Shown in pieces: positions 18,920 through 31,310 of a DNA stretch of 64,000 bases. The position numbers and the translations under genes were made by a program. The DNA is taken from assembly GCF_003635165.1 (NCBI RefSeq), contig NZ_ML058601.1, positions 62,001 through 126,000 of the forward strand, in the 5' to 3' direction. This stretch comes from Burkholderia sp. Nafp2/4-1b (lineage in GTDB: Bacteria; Pseudomonadota; Gammaproteobacteria; Burkholderiales; Burkholderiaceae). Positions within the stretch are counted from its first letter, which is position 1; each line of letters opens with the position of its first letter. A model generated the notes under the pieces. The model was given only the letters and a program-made list of their open reading frames with translations, made no database searches and was not told where the DNA came from.

Positions 18920-20695
18920 TTAGAACGTGCGCGGCTTCGGCGGCACGGATTCGACCGTCAGCGGCTTCATTTGAACCGGCTTGTAGTCGAGGCGATCGCC
19001 TTCGCTGTACCACAGCGTGTGGCGCAGCCAGTTGTCGTCGTCGCGGTGTTCGTAATCGCTGTGGGCATGCGCGCCACGGCTTTCCTTGCGTGCTTCCGCA
19101 GAGACCATCGTCGCGCGGGCGACTTCGATCAGGTTGTCCAGCTCGAGCGCTTCGACGCGCGCGGTGTTGAACACCTTCGACTTGTCCTTCATGTGGATGC
19201 TTTCCACGCGGGCCTTCAGGTCGGCCATCCGATCGACGCCTTCCTTCAGCAGCGCCGACGTGCGGAACACGCCTGCATGCTTCTGCATCGTCGCGCGGAT
19301 GTCGTTCGCGACGTCCTGCGTGTACTCGCCCGAGCTCGACTTCTCGAGCTTCGCCAGGCGCGCCAGCGAGAACTCGCCTGCATCGGCCGGCAGCGGCTTG
19401 TGTTCCTTCTGGTTCTTCACGTGCTGGACGATGTGGTTGCCGGCCGCGCGGCCGAACACCACGAGGTCCAGCAGCGAGTTCGTGCCGAGGCGGTTCGCGC
19501 CGTGCACGGACACGCACGAGCATTCGCCCACTGCATAGAAGCCGTTGACCGGTTCCTTGTGATCGCGCGACGTGCCGACGACCTGACCGTGGATGTTGGT
19601 CGGGATGCCGCCCATCTGGTAGTGGATCGTCGGGACGACCGGGATCGGTTCCTTGATCGCGTCGACGTTCGCGAACTTCAGCGCGATTTCGCGGATCGAC
19701 GGCAGACGCTTCATGATCGTCTCGGCGCCGATGTGCGACAGGTCGAGCAGCACGTGATCCTTGTTCGGACCCACGCCGCGGCCTTCCTTGATTTCCTGGT
19801 CCATCGAACGCGACACGAAGTCACGCGGCGCCAGATCCTTCAGCGTCGGTGCGTAGCGTTCCATGAAGCGCTCGCCGTTCGCGTTGCGCAGGATACCGCC
19901 TTCGCCGCGCACGCCTTCGGTGATCAGCACGCCCGCGCCGGCCACGCCGGTCGGGTGGAACTGCCAGAACTCCATGTCCTGCAGCGCGATGCCCGAGCGG
20001 GCCGCCATGCCGAGGCCGTCGCCGGTGTTGATGAACGCGTTCGTCGATGCCGCGAAGATCCGGCCTGCGCCGCCCGTCGCGAACAGCGTGGTCTTGCCTT
20101 CCATGATGTAGACGTCGCCCGTCTCCATCTCGAGGGCCGTCACGCCGAGCACGTCGCCGTCCGCGTCGCGGATCAGGTCGAGCGCCATCCATTCGACGAA
20201 GAATTGCGTCTTCGCTTCGACGTTCTGCTGGTACAGCGTGTGCAGCAGCGCGTGACCGGTACGGTCGGCGGCCGCGCAGGCGCGCTGGACCGGCTTCTCG
20301 CCGTAGTTCGCGGTGTGGCCGCCGAACGGACGCTGGTAGATCGTGCCGTCCGCGTTACGGTCGAACGGCATGCCGAAGTGTTCCAGTTCGTACACGACGT
20401 TCGGTGCTTCGCGGCACATGAATTCGATCGCGTCCTGGTCGCCGAGCCAGTCGGAACCCTTGATCGTGTCGTAGAAGTGGAAGTGCCAGTTGTCTTCGCT
20501 CATGTTGCCGAGCGACGCGCCGATGCCGCCTTGTGCGGCGACCGTATGCGAACGGGTCGGGAACACCTTCGACAGCACGCCGACCGACAGGCCCGCGCGC
20601 GACAGTTGCAGCGCTGCGCGCAAGCCCGAGCCGCCCGCGCCGACGATCACCACGTCGAACTTGCGGCGCGGCAGGGAAGTTTTGATTGCAGCCAT
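18920..20695 (-). CDS. sdhA: Succinate dehydrogenase flavoprotein subunit
   Basis: SdhA oxidises succinate to fumarate with covalently bound FAD. The 591-residue protein has the dinucleotide fold [17 protein letters not shown] near the start, the FAD-linking His in [17 protein letters not shown], and substrate-site motifs [21 protein letters not shown] and the Arg-rich [11 protein letters not shown]. It starts three bases after the sdhD stop, within the sdhCDAB operon. Confidence 0.98.
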   Translation of the reverse strand: MAAIKTSLPRRKFDVVIVGAGGSGLRAALQLSRAGLSVGVLSKVFPTRSHTVAAQGGIGASLGNMSEDNWHFHFYDTIKGSDWLGDQDAIEFMCREAPNVVYELEHFGMPFDRNADGTIYQRPFGGHTANYGEKPVQRACAAADRTGHALLHTLYQQNVEAKTQFFVEWMALDLIRDADGDVLGVTALEMETGDVYIMEGKTTLFATGGAGRIFAASTNAFINTGDGLGMAARSGIALQDMEFWQFHPTGVAGAGVLITEGVRGEGGILRNANGERFMERYAPTLKDLAPRDFVSRSMDQEIKEGRGVGPNKDHVLLDLSHIGAETIMKRLPSIREIALKFANVDAIKEPIPVVPTIHYQMGGIPTNIHGQVVGTSRDHKEPVNGFYAVGECSCVSVHGANRLGTNSLLDLVVFGRAAGNHIVQHVKNQKEHKPLPADAGEFSLARLAKLEKSSSGEYTQDVANDIRATMQKHAGVFRTSALLKEGVDRMADLKARVESIHMKDKSKVFNTARVEALELDNLIEVARATMVSAEARKESRGAHAHSDYEHRDDDNWLRHTLWYSEGDRLDYKPVQMKPLTVESVPPKPRTF

Positions 20696-20698
20696 TCT

Positions 20699-21067
20699 TT
20701 ACACTCTCCAGAGAATCTGCGCGGCGTAGCCCGCACATGCGAGCAGCCAGACGATGGTCAGCGATTGCAGCAGCAGGCGCACACCGACGGGCTTCACGTA
20801 GTCCATCCAGATGTCGCGCACGCCGACCCATGCGTGGTAGAAGAGGGAGAGCAGCATCACGAAGGTCGCGAGCTTCATCCATTGTGCGGAGAAGATCGAT
20901 GCCCAGCCTTCGTACGAGAAGTCATGCGCGCCGAAGAACAGGACGAGCAGGATAACCGTGTAGACCGCCATGATCGTGGCGGTGATGCGCTGCGCGAGCC
21001 AGTCGCGCAGGCCGTAGTGAGCGCCGACGACGAGGCGCTTCGAGCCGATTCGGTTGTTGGCTGCCAT
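20699..21067 (-). CDS. sdhD: Succinate dehydrogenase membrane anchor subunit SdhD
   Basis: 122 residues with three hydrophobic helices that anchor the enzyme, contribute to haem b binding and form part of the quinone site. The sequence begins MAANNRIGSKRLVVGAHYGL and includes the helix-2 segment FYHAWVGVRDIWMDYVKP with the haem-ligand histidine expected there. It starts four bases after sdhC ends. Confidence 0.95.
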   Translation of the reverse strand: MAANNRIGSKRLVVGAHYGLRDWLAQRITATIMAVYTVILLVLFFGAHDFSYEGWASIFSAQWMKLATFVMLLSLFYHAWVGVRDIWMDYVKPVGVRLLLQSLTIVWLLACAGYAAQILWRV

Positions 21068-21071
21068 TTTC

Positions 21072-21488
21072 TTAGAACGCTCCGAACAGTTTGAGTGCCA
21101 TGGCGATCGTCAGTGCGATCGAGACGACAAAGACGACGACTGCCGTCCGCTTGCCGCCTTCCTTCGAGACGGCGTCGTGATTGACGTCCATCAGCAGGTG
21201 GCGAATGCCGGCGCAGAAATGGTGGAGGAATGCCCACGACAACGCGAGGACGATCAGCTTGACGATGACGTTGGAGAGGAACTGCTTGAAGACTTCGAAG
21301 CTGAGCTCGGAGGTGAGGCTCTGGTCGAAGAGGAACAGCAGGAACGGCAGGAACAGGAACAGCAGCGCGCCGCTGACTCGGTGGAGAATCGACAATATCG
21401 CCGCCAGCGGCATGCGATATTTCAACGTGATGTCGCCGATTCCGATGTTCCGGTATTCCGGCCTCGGCTTTCTTACTGCGTCAGTCAT
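21072..21488 (-). CDS. sdhC: Succinate dehydrogenase cytochrome b556 subunit SdhC
   Basis: 138 residues with three transmembrane helices. Typical motifs are SILHRVSGALLFLFLPFLL, with the quinone-site Ser/Arg, and HHFCAGIRHLLMDV, with the haem-ligand histidine. It is the first gene of the operon. The 168-bp region upstream, before the GntR gene, holds AT-rich DNA suitable for a promoter, but I could not assign hexamers confidently. Confidence 0.96.
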   Translation of the reverse strand: MTDAVRKPRPEYRNIGIGDITLKYRMPLAAILSILHRVSGALLFLFLPFLLFLFDQSLTSELSFEVFKQFLSNVIVKLIVLALSWAFLHHFCAGIRHLLMDVNHDAVSKEGGKRTAVVVFVVSIALTIAMALKLFGAF

Positions 21489-21656
21489 GCTAGACCCCTA
21501 CTATGTTGTCACACTAATCCGCGATTTTAGCGCCTTTTTATATCGCGCTGCAGCGAAAGTCTGCTCTGGATCGTTACGCGAACGGGAATAAAGGCGGCCC
21601 GAAACGTGCTACGCGAACATGGGAAGCGCGCGCACGCTGCTTGTGCCGATACGTCG

Positions 21657-22472
21657 TCAGCTCAAGTCATTCTGATAGTAATACCCGGTCGTGACATACC
21701 AGCCGCGCCGCACTTCCACCGGCCGGTCTCCGTATGTATAGGACACGCGCTCGACCGACAGCAATGGAAAACCCGCCGGCACGTGCAGCAGGTCGGCCAC
21801 CGCCGGCTCCGCGGCCACCGCGCGGATCTTTTCCGTCGCGCGGATCATCCGCGTGCCGAACTCCGTCTCGAACATCGCGTAGAGCGGCCCCTTGTACTCG
21901 CTCAGCCGCTCGAACGTGAGCCCGCGGAACATCACGCCCGGCAGCCAGATCTCGTCGAGCACCGTCACTTCGCTGTCGAACTCCAGCAGGCGGCGCACCT
22001 GTACGACCGGATCGGCCGGCTTCAGGTCGAGCTGCCGCGCGATCTCGGCCGGCGCGCGCAGGCGCCGGCATTCGAGCAGGCGGCTCACGTGCGGGTGTTC
22101 GGCACCGTCGTCGGCCAGCAGACGCAGGAAGCGGAACTGCGCGCGATCTTCGTTGTGCGTTGCAACAAAAGTGCCCTTGCCCTGGCGGCGAACCACGAGG
22201 TTTTCGGCGGCCAGTTCGTCGATCGCCTTGCGAACGGTGCCCTGGCTGACCTTGTAACGGGCTGCAAGCTCCACTTCGCTCGGGATGATCTCGCCCGGCT
22301 TCCATTCACCGGTTTCGAGACTTTGCGTGATCAATGACTTGATCTGCTGGTATAACGGGCTGAAAGTCGGGGACGGCGAAGCGGCAGGCGCCGGCATGGA
22401 ATCGCCCGCGCCCGGCTGCCCTGGGCCGCCTGCGCCGGTCGGATTCGCGTTGTTCGCCTGGTTCGATGTCAT
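21657..22472 (-). CDS. HutC-type GntR-family transcriptional regulator
   Basis: About 271 residues: a low-complexity Gly/Pro/Ala N-terminal tail, a winged-helix DNA-binding domain (PLYQQIKSLITQSLETGEWKPGEIIPSE, KVSQGTVRKAIDELAAENLVVRRQGKGTFV) and a C-terminal UTRA ligand domain ending GWYVTTGYYYQNDLS. It lies between the divergent mdh and the co-directional sdh operon, and a 16-bp palindrome sits 58 bp upstream of its start. It is therefore a good candidate for a TCA-cycle regulator with autoregulation (inference). The start is uncertain: ATGs at 22481 and 22472 both lack a strong ribosome site. Confidence 0.88.
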   Translation of the reverse strand: MTSNQANNANPTGAGGPGQPGAGDSMPAPAASPSPTFSPLYQQIKSLITQSLETGEWKPGEIIPSEVELAARYKVSQGTVRKAIDELAAENLVVRRQGKGTFVATHNEDRAQFRFLRLLADDGAEHPHVSRLLECRRLRAPAEIARQLDLKPADPVVQVRRLLEFDSEVTVLDEIWLPGVMFRGLTFERLSEYKGPLYAMFETEFGTRMIRATEKIRAVAAEPAVADLLHVPAGFPLLSVERVSYTYGDRPVEVRRGWYVTTGYYYQNDLS

Positions 22473-22529
22473 GGCGCGCATTTCATCACAAACCGCGCTT
22501 TTTCGTCCACTCAAATTCCGCAAAACATC

Positions 22530-22545
22530 TGTCTTATATAAGACA
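22530..22545. promoter_or_regulatory. 16-bp perfect palindrome, likely operator of the GntR regulator
   Basis: TGTCTTATATAAGACA is a perfect palindrome in the divergent region between the GntR gene and mdh. HutC-type regulators bind short palindromes of this kind. No second copy was noticed upstream of sdhC, gltA, prpD or acnA when scanned by eye. The rest of the 297-bp region holds an apparent mdh leader of about 220 bp with no other clear element. Confidence 0.7.
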
Positions 22546-22769
22546 TATGATACCGTTTGACTTTGGGCCCGCCGGCTCCTACACTCCGGGGCGAGCAAGG
22601 GTTCGCGGGTGCAAATCGCGTCCCCGGCTACGTGCCACGGCCGTCTCCAGGTTCACCGCGTCTGCCTTTCGCGAGTCCTCCGCCCTGCTTCAATGCAACG
22701 CTACGCGTAACGCGCATAGAATGGCGTTTTGCCTAGCGTCCACCGCTTCACCCGTCCTGGAGATTTTCA

Positions 22770-23756
22770 ATGGCTAAGCCCGCAAAGCGCGTTGCCGTCA
22801 CCGGCGCCGCAGGTCAAATCGCTTACTCCCTGCTGTTCCGCATCGCGAACGGCGACCTGCTCGGCAAGGACCAGCCGGTCATCCTGCAACTGCTCGACCT
22901 CCCGCAAGCCCAAGCCGCCGTCAAAGGCGTCGTGATGGAACTCGACGATTGCGCGTTCCCGCTGCTCGCGGGCGTCGTGATCACCGACGATCCGAAGGTT
23001 GCATTCAAGGATGCAGACGTCGCTCTGCTGGTCGGCGCACGTCCGCGCTCGAAGGGCATGGAGCGCAAGGACCTGCTGTCGGCGAACGCCGAGATCTTCA
23101 CGGTCCAGGGCGCGGCACTGAACGAAGTCGCTAGCCGCGACGTGAAGGTGCTGGTCGTCGGCAACCCGGCGAACACCAACGCGTACATCGCGATGAAGTC
23201 GGCTCCGGATCTGCCGAAGAGGAACTTCACGGCAATGCTGCGCCTCGACCACAACCGCGCGCTGTCGCAGCTCGCAGCGAAGTCGGGCAAGCCGGTCGCG
23301 TCGATCGAGAAGCTCGCCGTGTGGGGCAACCACTCGCCGACGATGTACCCGGACTTCCGCTTCGCGACCGTCGAAGGCGAATCGCTGCTGAAGCTGATCA
23401 ACGACGACGTGTGGAATCGCGACACGTTCATCCCGACCGTCGGCAAGCGCGGCGCGGCGATCATCGAAGCGCGCGGCCTGTCGTCGGCGGCGTCGGCAGC
23501 CAACGCGGCGATCGACCACGTGCGTGACTGGGTCCTCGGCACGAACGGCAAGTGGGTCACGATGGGCATTCCGTCGGACGGCTCGTACGGCATCCCCGAA
23601 GACATCATCTACGGCGTGCCGGTCACCTGCGAAAACGGCGAATACAAGCGCGTCGAAGGCCTGGAAATCGACGCGTTCTCGCGCGAGAAGATGGACGGCA
23701 CGCTGGCCGAGCTGCTCGAAGAGCGCGACGGCGTCGCCCACCTGCTGAAGAACTAA
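22770..23756 (+). CDS. mdh: Malate dehydrogenase
   Basis: Mdh oxidises malate to oxaloacetate with NAD. The 328-residue protein is of the long (MDH1/cytosolic-like) class, with [20 protein letters not shown] at the NAD site, catalytic [15 protein letters not shown] and the His motif [12 protein letters not shown]. The ATG follows CTGGAG with good spacing. It heads a plus-strand group with a CitE-like lyase, a secreted protein, prpD and acnA, opposite the GntR gene. Confidence 0.98.
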
Positions 23757-23804
23757 GCAGGCTGCATGATCGGGCCGCCTCCGGGCGGCTCGCTCACGGC
23801 ACGA

Positions 23805-23831
23805 GCGGCGGGCCGGCAGCCGGCCCGCCGC
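23805..23831. promoter_or_regulatory. 12-bp GC hairpin after mdh
   Basis: Arms GCGGCGGGCCGG and CCGGCCCGCCGC pair perfectly around a CAG loop, 48 bases after the mdh stop. No T-run follows on either strand, so it may pause or stabilise the mdh mRNA rather than terminate it. Confidence 0.5.
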
Positions 23832-23939
23832 CCGATCCGATCCGGGCACGTTCTGCCGCTCGAGGCGCCCCGCGCGCCGGCCCAGAGCGCGCCCGAATCC
23901 GATTTTCTCCACGTTGGCCGCTTCCTTGACGTAGAAGAG

Positions 23940-24944
23940 ATGTCCGCGCTCACTCCTGCACAAGTGCTGTACGACGGGGCGTCCCCGCCCGCGATCCTGC
24001 CCTGCTGCGATCACTACGCGGGCAGCGAGAAGCTGATGCGCAAGTCGCTCGCGCTCCAGGCCGAACTCGGCCCCGTGTTCGACATCACGCTCGACTGCGA
24101 GGACGGCGCCGCCGTCGGCCAGGAAGCGGCGCACGCGCAGCTCGTCGCCGACATCCTCGGCAGCGCCGAGAACCGCTTCGGGCGGGTCGGCGTCCGCATC
24201 CACGACTTTTCCCATCCCCACTGGCGCGACGACGTGCGCATCGTGCTGCGCGCCGCCCGCGCACCGGCCTACATCACGCTGCCGAAGATCGCGAGCGCGG
24301 CCGACGCGGCCGAGATGGTCGCGTTCATCGAAGGCACGCGCCGCGAGCTCGGCCTCGCGCAGCCGATCCCGGTCGACGTGCTGGTCGAGACGCACGGCGC
24401 GCTCGCGCAGGCGGCCGCCCTCGCCGCGCTGCCGCTGGTCGGCACGCTGAGCTTCGGGCTGATGGACTTCGTGTCCGCCCATCATGGCGCGATTCCCGAT
24501 ACGGCGATGCGCTCGCCCGGCCAGTTCGACCACCCGCTCGTGCGCCGCGCGAAGCTGGAAATCGCCGCGGCCTGCCACGCCCACGGCAAGACGCCGTCGC
24601 ACAACGTGACCACGGAAGTGCGCGACATGGCCGTCGTCGCCGGCGATGCGCGCCGCGCGCGCGACGAATTCGCGTTCACGCGGATGTGGAGCATCCATCC
24701 CGCGCAGATCCGCCCGATCGTCGACGCCTTCGCGCCGCGCACCGATGAAGTGGCATTGGCCGCCGAGATCCTGCTGGCCGCGCAGGCCGCCGACTGGGGC
24801 CCGACGCGCCACGGCGACACGCTGCACGACCGCGCGAGCTACCGCTATTACTGGTCGGTGCTGCGCCGGGCGAAGGCGACCGGCCAGCCGGTGCCGGCCG
24901 AGGCCGCGCCGCTGTTCGGCCCGCCCGCCGGGGACGCGCGGTGA
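23940..24944 (+). CDS. CitE-like HpcH/HpaI-family aldolase/lyase
   Basis: 334 residues of the TIM-barrel family of citrate lyase beta subunit and malyl-CoA or citramalyl-CoA lyase. It has the metal-site DITLDCEDGAAVG motif, AYITLPKIASAADAAE, VLVETHGALAQ and the C-terminal WSIHPAQIRPIVDAF. No citrate lyase alpha or gamma subunit gene is nearby, so it probably cleaves or forms a beta-hydroxyacyl-CoA in a TCA-linked reaction (inference). The ATG at 23940 is preceded by AGAAGAG. An open frame extends upstream into non-coding GC-rich DNA and was not used. Confidence 0.88.
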   Translation: MSALTPAQVLYDGASPPAILPCCDHYAGSEKLMRKSLALQAELGPVFDITLDCEDGAAVGQEAAHAQLVADILGSAENRFGRVGVRIHDFSHPHWRDDVRIVLRAARAPAYITLPKIASAADAAEMVAFIEGTRRELGLAQPIPVDVLVETHGALAQAAALAALPLVGTLSFGLMDFVSAHHGAIPDTAMRSPGQFDHPLVRRAKLEIAAACHAHGKTPSHNVTTEVRDMAVVAGDARRARDEFAFTRMWSIHPAQIRPIVDAFAPRTDEVALAAEILLAAQAADWGPTRHGDTLHDRASYRYYWSVLRRAKATGQPVPAEAAPLFGPPAGDAR

Positions 24945-25110
24945 GCGCGCGCCGACACACGGATTTCATCGAAGCGCGGGAGCGCGAACCGGCGCCAGGT
25001 TTGCGAAACGACAAAAAACGTAACGGAGCCCGAAAACCTTAAATATGCGCGGCCAAATAGGTGAAAATAGCGGCCGCTGCGCGCTTCCGGGGCGCGTGCA
25101 GTTTCAACCC

Positions 25111-25134
25111 GGCCGGCGGTGTCAGCTGCCGGCC
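25111..25134. promoter_or_regulatory. Small hairpin upstream of MliC-like gene
   Basis: GGCCGGC (25111-25117) pairs with GCCGGCC (25128-25134) around a 10-nt loop, 34 bp before the start codon. It is either the end of the lyase transcript or part of the next leader. No T-run follows. Confidence 0.35.
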
Positions 25135-25167
25135 CTTGTCAACTGATTATCGAAAGGTTCTGACTCC

Positions 25168-25674
25168 ATGAAGAAACTCCTGATCGCTACCGCTATCGGC
25201 GCGTTGTCCGCCACGATGCTGGTGTCGGCTCCGAGCGCGTTCGCCCAGGATGCGACGACTGCGAAGAAGACGGCCAAGCGCCCGGCGCCGGCCAAGCGCC
25301 TCGTTCCGCGCAGCAAGAAGGCCCAGGCACGTGCCGCGGCCAAGGTCGATCCGGTGCCGGATGGCGCGGTCAAGTGGGCGTGCAAGGACGGCCTGTCGTT
25401 CGACCTCGCCGGCGACATGAAGCGCGACCAGCTGGTCACGGTTCACTGGGCGAAGAAGAACTACAAGCTGCCGCGTCAGGCCACGACGACGGGCGCCGAC
25501 ACGTTCTACGATCCGGCCGCCGGCCTCAAGCTGGTCGTGATCCCGAGCAAGGCAATGCTGTTCAGCGATGCGAACGGCGGCGAGCGTCTCGCCGACGAAT
25601 GCGTGACGCCGGAAATGGCGCAAGGCACGCCGGCTCCGACGCAATCGAACGAGCTGAAGCCGGCAACGAACTAA
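25168..25674 (+). CDS. Secreted MliC-like protein
   Basis: 168 residues with a Sec signal peptide ([20 protein letters not shown], cleavage near AFA-QD), a Lys/Arg/Ala/Pro-rich linker (about 28-62) and a compact domain from VKWACKDG to RLADECV. The two cysteines at the domain ends, the C-x-D-G start, KLPRQ, a following Gly and Tyr, and [13 protein letters not shown] resemble the MliC lysozyme-inhibitor fold (inference from pattern). The basic linker could bind the envelope. It sits between the CitE-like gene and prpD, only 19 bp from the latter. Confidence 0.75.
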   Translation: MKKLLIATAIGALSATMLVSAPSAFAQDATTAKKTAKRPAPAKRLVPRSKKAQARAAAKVDPVPDGAVKWACKDGLSFDLAGDMKRDQLVTVHWAKKNYKLPRQATTTGADTFYDPAAGLKLVVIPSKAMLFSDANGGERLADECVTPEMAQGTPAPTQSNELKPATN

Positions 25675-25693
25675 GCGCGTTCCCAGGCCCTCG

Positions 25694-27145
25694 ATGTCCG
25701 CCCCGGTCTCCAACGTCCGCCCCGCGCCGGATTCGGTACTCGTCGATATCGTCGACTACGTGCTGAACACCGGCATCGACAGCGCGCTTGCGCTGGAGAC
25801 GGCGCGTCATTGCCTGATCGACACGCTCGGATGCGGACTCGAGGCGCTGTCCTACCCCGCCTGCACCAAGCTGCTCGGCCCCGTCGTGCCCGGCACGATC
25901 GTGCCGAACGGCGCGAAGGTGCCCGGCACGTCCTTCCAGCTCGATCCCGTCCAGGCCGCGTTCGACATCGGCGCGATGATCCGCTGGCTGGACTTCAACG
26001 ACACCTGGCTCGCCGCCGAATGGGGTCATCCGTCCGACAACCTCGGCGGGATCCTGGCGACGGCCGACTGGCTGTCCCGCACGGCCGTCGCGGCCGGCCG
26101 GCAGCCGCTCGCGATGCGCGACGTGCTCGTCGCGATGATCCAGGCCCACGAGATCCAGGGCTGCCTCGCCCTCGAGAACTCGTTCAACGCGGTCGGGCTC
26201 GACCACGTGCTGCTCGTGAAAGTCGCGTCGACGGCCGTCGTCGGCCGCCTGCTCGGCCTCACGCGCGACGAACTGATCAACGCGGTGTCCAACGCGTTCG
26301 TCGACGGTCAAGCGCTGCGCACTTACCGCCATGCGCCGAACACCGGCTCGCGCAAGTCGTGGGCGGCCGGCGACGCGACGTCCCGCGCGGTGCGCCTCGC
26401 GCTGATCGCGAAAACCGGCGAGATGGGCTATCCGTCGGCGCTCACCGCGAAAACCTGGGGCTTCTACGACGTGCTGTTCAACGGGCAGCCGTTCCGCTTC
26501 CAGCGCCCGTACGGCACGTACGTGATGGAGAACGTGCTGTTCAAGATCGCGTTCCCCGCCGAATTCCATGCGCAGACGGCCGCCGAGGCTGCGCTGCAGC
26601 TCAACGCGCAGCTCGCCGCCGCAGGCCGCACGACCGACGAGATCAGCCGGATCACGATCCGCACGCACGCGGCCGCGCTGCGCATCATCGACAAGCAGGG
26701 CCCGCTCGCCAATCCGGCCGACCGCGACCACTGCATCCAGTACATGGTCGCCGTGCCGCTGCTGTTCGGCCGCCTGACCGCGGCCGACTACGAAGACACG
26801 GTCGCCGCCGATCCGCGCATCGACGCGCTGCGCGCGAAAACCGTGTGCGTCGAGGATCCGCAGTTCACGAAGGATTACCATGACCCGGCGAAGCGCTCGA
26901 TCGCGAATGCATTGACGATCGAATTCGCGGACGGGTCGAAGCTTGCCGAAGTGGCGGTCGAATACCCGATCGGCCATCAGCGACGCCGTGCGCACGGCAT
27001 CCCGCTGCTGATCGAGAAATTCAGGACCAACCTTGCCCGCCGTTTCCCGGCAAAGCAGCAACAAGCGATTTTCGACGTGTCGCTGGACCAGGCAAAGCTC
27101 GAAGCGATGCCGGTCAATGAGTACGTCGACTTGTATGTGATATAG
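25694..27145 (+). CDS. prpD: 2-methylcitrate dehydratase PrpD
   Basis: PrpD dehydrates 2-methylcitrate to 2-methylaconitate, and homologues also act on citrate. The 483 residues equal the E. coli length. Family segments include [36 protein letters not shown], the [14 protein letters not shown] stretch and [21 protein letters not shown]. It lies directly before acnA inside the TCA block, without prpB or prpC, which suggests a role in aconitate or citrate turnover here (inference). No strong ribosome site is seen before the ATG. Confidence 0.93.
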   Translation: MSAPVSNVRPAPDSVLVDIVDYVLNTGIDSALALETARHCLIDTLGCGLEALSYPACTKLLGPVVPGTIVPNGAKVPGTSFQLDPVQAAFDIGAMIRWLDFNDTWLAAEWGHPSDNLGGILATADWLSRTAVAAGRQPLAMRDVLVAMIQAHEIQGCLALENSFNAVGLDHVLLVKVASTAVVGRLLGLTRDELINAVSNAFVDGQALRTYRHAPNTGSRKSWAAGDATSRAVRLALIAKTGEMGYPSALTAKTWGFYDVLFNGQPFRFQRPYGTYVMENVLFKIAFPAEFHAQTAAEAALQLNAQLAAAGRTTDEISRITIRTHAAALRIIDKQGPLANPADRDHCIQYMVAVPLLFGRLTAADYEDTVAADPRIDALRAKTVCVEDPQFTKDYHDPAKRSIANALTIEFADGSKLAEVAVEYPIGHQRRRAHGIPLLIEKFRTNLARRFPAKQQQAIFDVSLDQAKLEAMPVNEYVDLYVI

Positions 27146-27196
27146 CCGTCAATACGAGACTCTTTGTTTCCTAGCCTTAAACCCAGGAAAATCACC

Positions 27197-29914
<2,718 letters not shown>

Positions 29915-29972
29915 GCGCCCTGCTTTTGCAGGTGCCGCAGCCGCCTCGCGGGCGGTTGCGGCCGATTTGGAT

Positions 29973-29998
29973 GCCCGACCTCGTGTCGGGCTTTTTTT
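29973..29998 (+). terminator. Rho-independent terminator after acnA
   Basis: GCCCGAC and GTCGGGC pair around a short loop and are followed by seven T residues. A second GC-rich hairpin (GCCGCAGCCGCC/GGGCGGTTGCGGC) lies just before it. Together they end the mdh-acnA direction. Confidence 0.92.
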
Positions 29999-30094
29999 CG
30001 TGCGCGGGTCGGTGGGTAGCCGCCGCAGTGCCGATCGCACGGCGCCGGCGGTCCGCCTTCGCGGGACCTCACCCGCCGGCATCCGGCTCGCGCG

Positions 30095-30535
30095 TCACGC
30101 CGCCTTGCTGGTTCGCGCCTTCGCGCCCGCGGAGGCACCCGATCGCGCGTTCTTCTTCAGATGCGTGCGGTTGTATTCGATCGCCGCGCGCACGAGATTC
30201 TTCAACGCCCGCTGGTCGATCCGGTCGCCTTCGAAGAAATCGATCGCACGGCGCGCGTTGCCGTCGAGACCGTCGTTGAACAGCTGGTCGGGATCGGGCA
30301 GTTTCGCACCGTGCATGAAGGTCACCTTCACCTTGCCCTTGTGCGCGTTCGCCACGGCGATCATTCCGTCGCGCGACCATACGGGGCTGCCCATCCATTT
30401 CCATTCCTCGACGATGCCCGCTTGCGCGCCGAGGATCGTGTGGCGCAGCTCGGCGAAGGTCTTGCCGCGCCAGTCGTCGATGCCGGCGATCAGCGCGTCG
30501 ATGCGCTCCGACGGCGTGAGCTCGGTCGTGGTCAT
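30095..30535 (-). CDS. DUF1801-domain protein
   Basis: 146 residues. The DUF1801/YdhG-like core includes WRGKTFAELRHTILGAQAGIVEEWKWMGSPVWSRDGMIAVANAHKGKVKVTFMHGAKLPDPDQLFN, followed by a basic, Ala-rich tail. Members are small cytosolic proteins of unknown activity, often next to ArsR/SRPBCC genes, as here. The start overlaps the end of the SRPBCC gene by four bases, showing a tight operon. Confidence 0.88.
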   Translation of the reverse strand: MTTTELTPSERIDALIAGIDDWRGKTFAELRHTILGAQAGIVEEWKWMGSPVWSRDGMIAVANAHKGKVKVTFMHGAKLPDPDQLFNDGLDGNARRAIDFFEGDRIDQRALKNLVRAAIEYNRTHLKKNARSGASAGAKARTSKAA

Positions 30536-30963
30536 GCGTGGCCCTCCGTGCCTTCATCGGGACGCGCCAGCACTTGTTCGAGCGACGCGAAGAACTGCGC
30601 CCACCCGTGCTGCGCGCCGCGGTATGCCTGCTCCTGGTCCGTGCGGAAGCCGGCCTGCTCCATCCGCAACAGCGTGCCGCCGGGCGTCGGCGTGAGCGTC
30701 CATGTGACGACGCTTTCGAGGCCATAAGCGGCCCATGTATAGGAAAGCACGCGCTGCGGCTCGATCGTCAGCAACGTGCAGTCGACCGAACCCCAGTCCG
30801 CGCGGAAGCTGAACGTGCGGCCCGCGACGGGCTCGAAGTCGGTCTGCATCAGCCACGCCTCGATCAGGTGCGGCTGCGTGAGCGCGCGCCAGATCTTCTC
30901 CGGCGGATGCGACAGTTGCCGTTCGACGACGACGGTACGCGTTTCCGTAGTGGGCTGGTTCAT
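30532..30963 (-). CDS. SRPBCC (AHSA1/START-like) domain protein
   Basis: 143 residues spanning one hydrophobic-ligand-binding fold: VERQLSHPPEKIWRALTQPHLIEAWLM at the start, the strand run with DCTLLTIEPQRVLSYTW and the C-terminal helix GWAQFFASLEQVLA. Such proteins are commonly encoded with an ArsR-type repressor and are thought to bind small hydrophobic ligands. Ligand unknown. Overlaps both neighbours by four bases. Confidence 0.9.
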   Translation of the reverse strand: MNQPTTETRTVVVERQLSHPPEKIWRALTQPHLIEAWLMQTDFEPVAGRTFSFRADWGSVDCTLLTIEPQRVLSYTWAAYGLESVVTWTLTPTPGGTLLRMEQAGFRTDQEQAYRGAQHGWAQFFASLEQVLARPDEGTEGHA

Positions 30964-31295
30964 TGATCCATCCTTTTGAGCAGATCTTCGAGAGCGTCGA
31001 ACCGGTTCTGCCAGAAACCCGCCATCTGGCTGGTCCAGTCGATCAACGGAGTCAGCGCCTGCGGCTGCGCGCTGTAGTGCGTCTGCCGGCCTTCGTGGCG
31101 GTCGCTCACGAGCCCGGCCTGCCTCAGTACGCCCAGATGCTTCGATACCGCCGGCTGCGACACGCCGGCGTGGGCCGTCAGCGCGGCCACCGTGAGCTCG
31201 CCCTCCTCGCAGAGACGCTCGAACAGCGCGCGGCGGGTTGGATCGGCGAGTGTCCGGAACAGCATGTCGTGAGCGTTTTGCATGGTTTTATTCAT
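30960..31295 (-). CDS. ArsR-family transcriptional repressor
   Basis: 111 residues of winged helix: DMLFRTLADPTRRALFERLCEEGELTVAALTAHAGVSQPAVSKHLGVLRQAGLVSDRHEGRQTHY. It lacks the paired cysteines of metal sensors, so it belongs to the non-metal group found with SRPBCC proteins. It heads the three-gene operon. The ATG at 31295 lies inside an 18-bp palindrome; an alternative ATG at 31283 (MQNAHD) would put that palindrome cleanly in the promoter. Confidence 0.9.
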   Translation of the reverse strand: MNKTMQNAHDMLFRTLADPTRRALFERLCEEGELTVAALTAHAGVSQPAVSKHLGVLRQAGLVSDRHEGRQTHYSAQPQALTPLIDWTSQMAGFWQNRFDALEDLLKRMDQ

Positions 31296-31310
31296 AACCC
31301 GATGGTTATG
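31293..31310. promoter_or_regulatory. 18-bp palindrome at the ArsR start, likely operator
   Basis: CATAACC and GGTTATG pair perfectly around CGAT and overlap the first ATG of the arsR-like gene. Autorepression from such a site is usual for this family. Confidence 0.65.

Noticed and set aside
22600..22635. tRNA-like GGGTTCGCGGGTGCAAATC words upstream of mdh
   Set aside because: No cloverleaf arms or anticodon stem could be drawn around it.
23766..23939. N-terminal extension of the CitE-like frame
   Set aside because: It covers the GC hairpin after mdh and adds a non-conserved Arg/Pro-rich segment.
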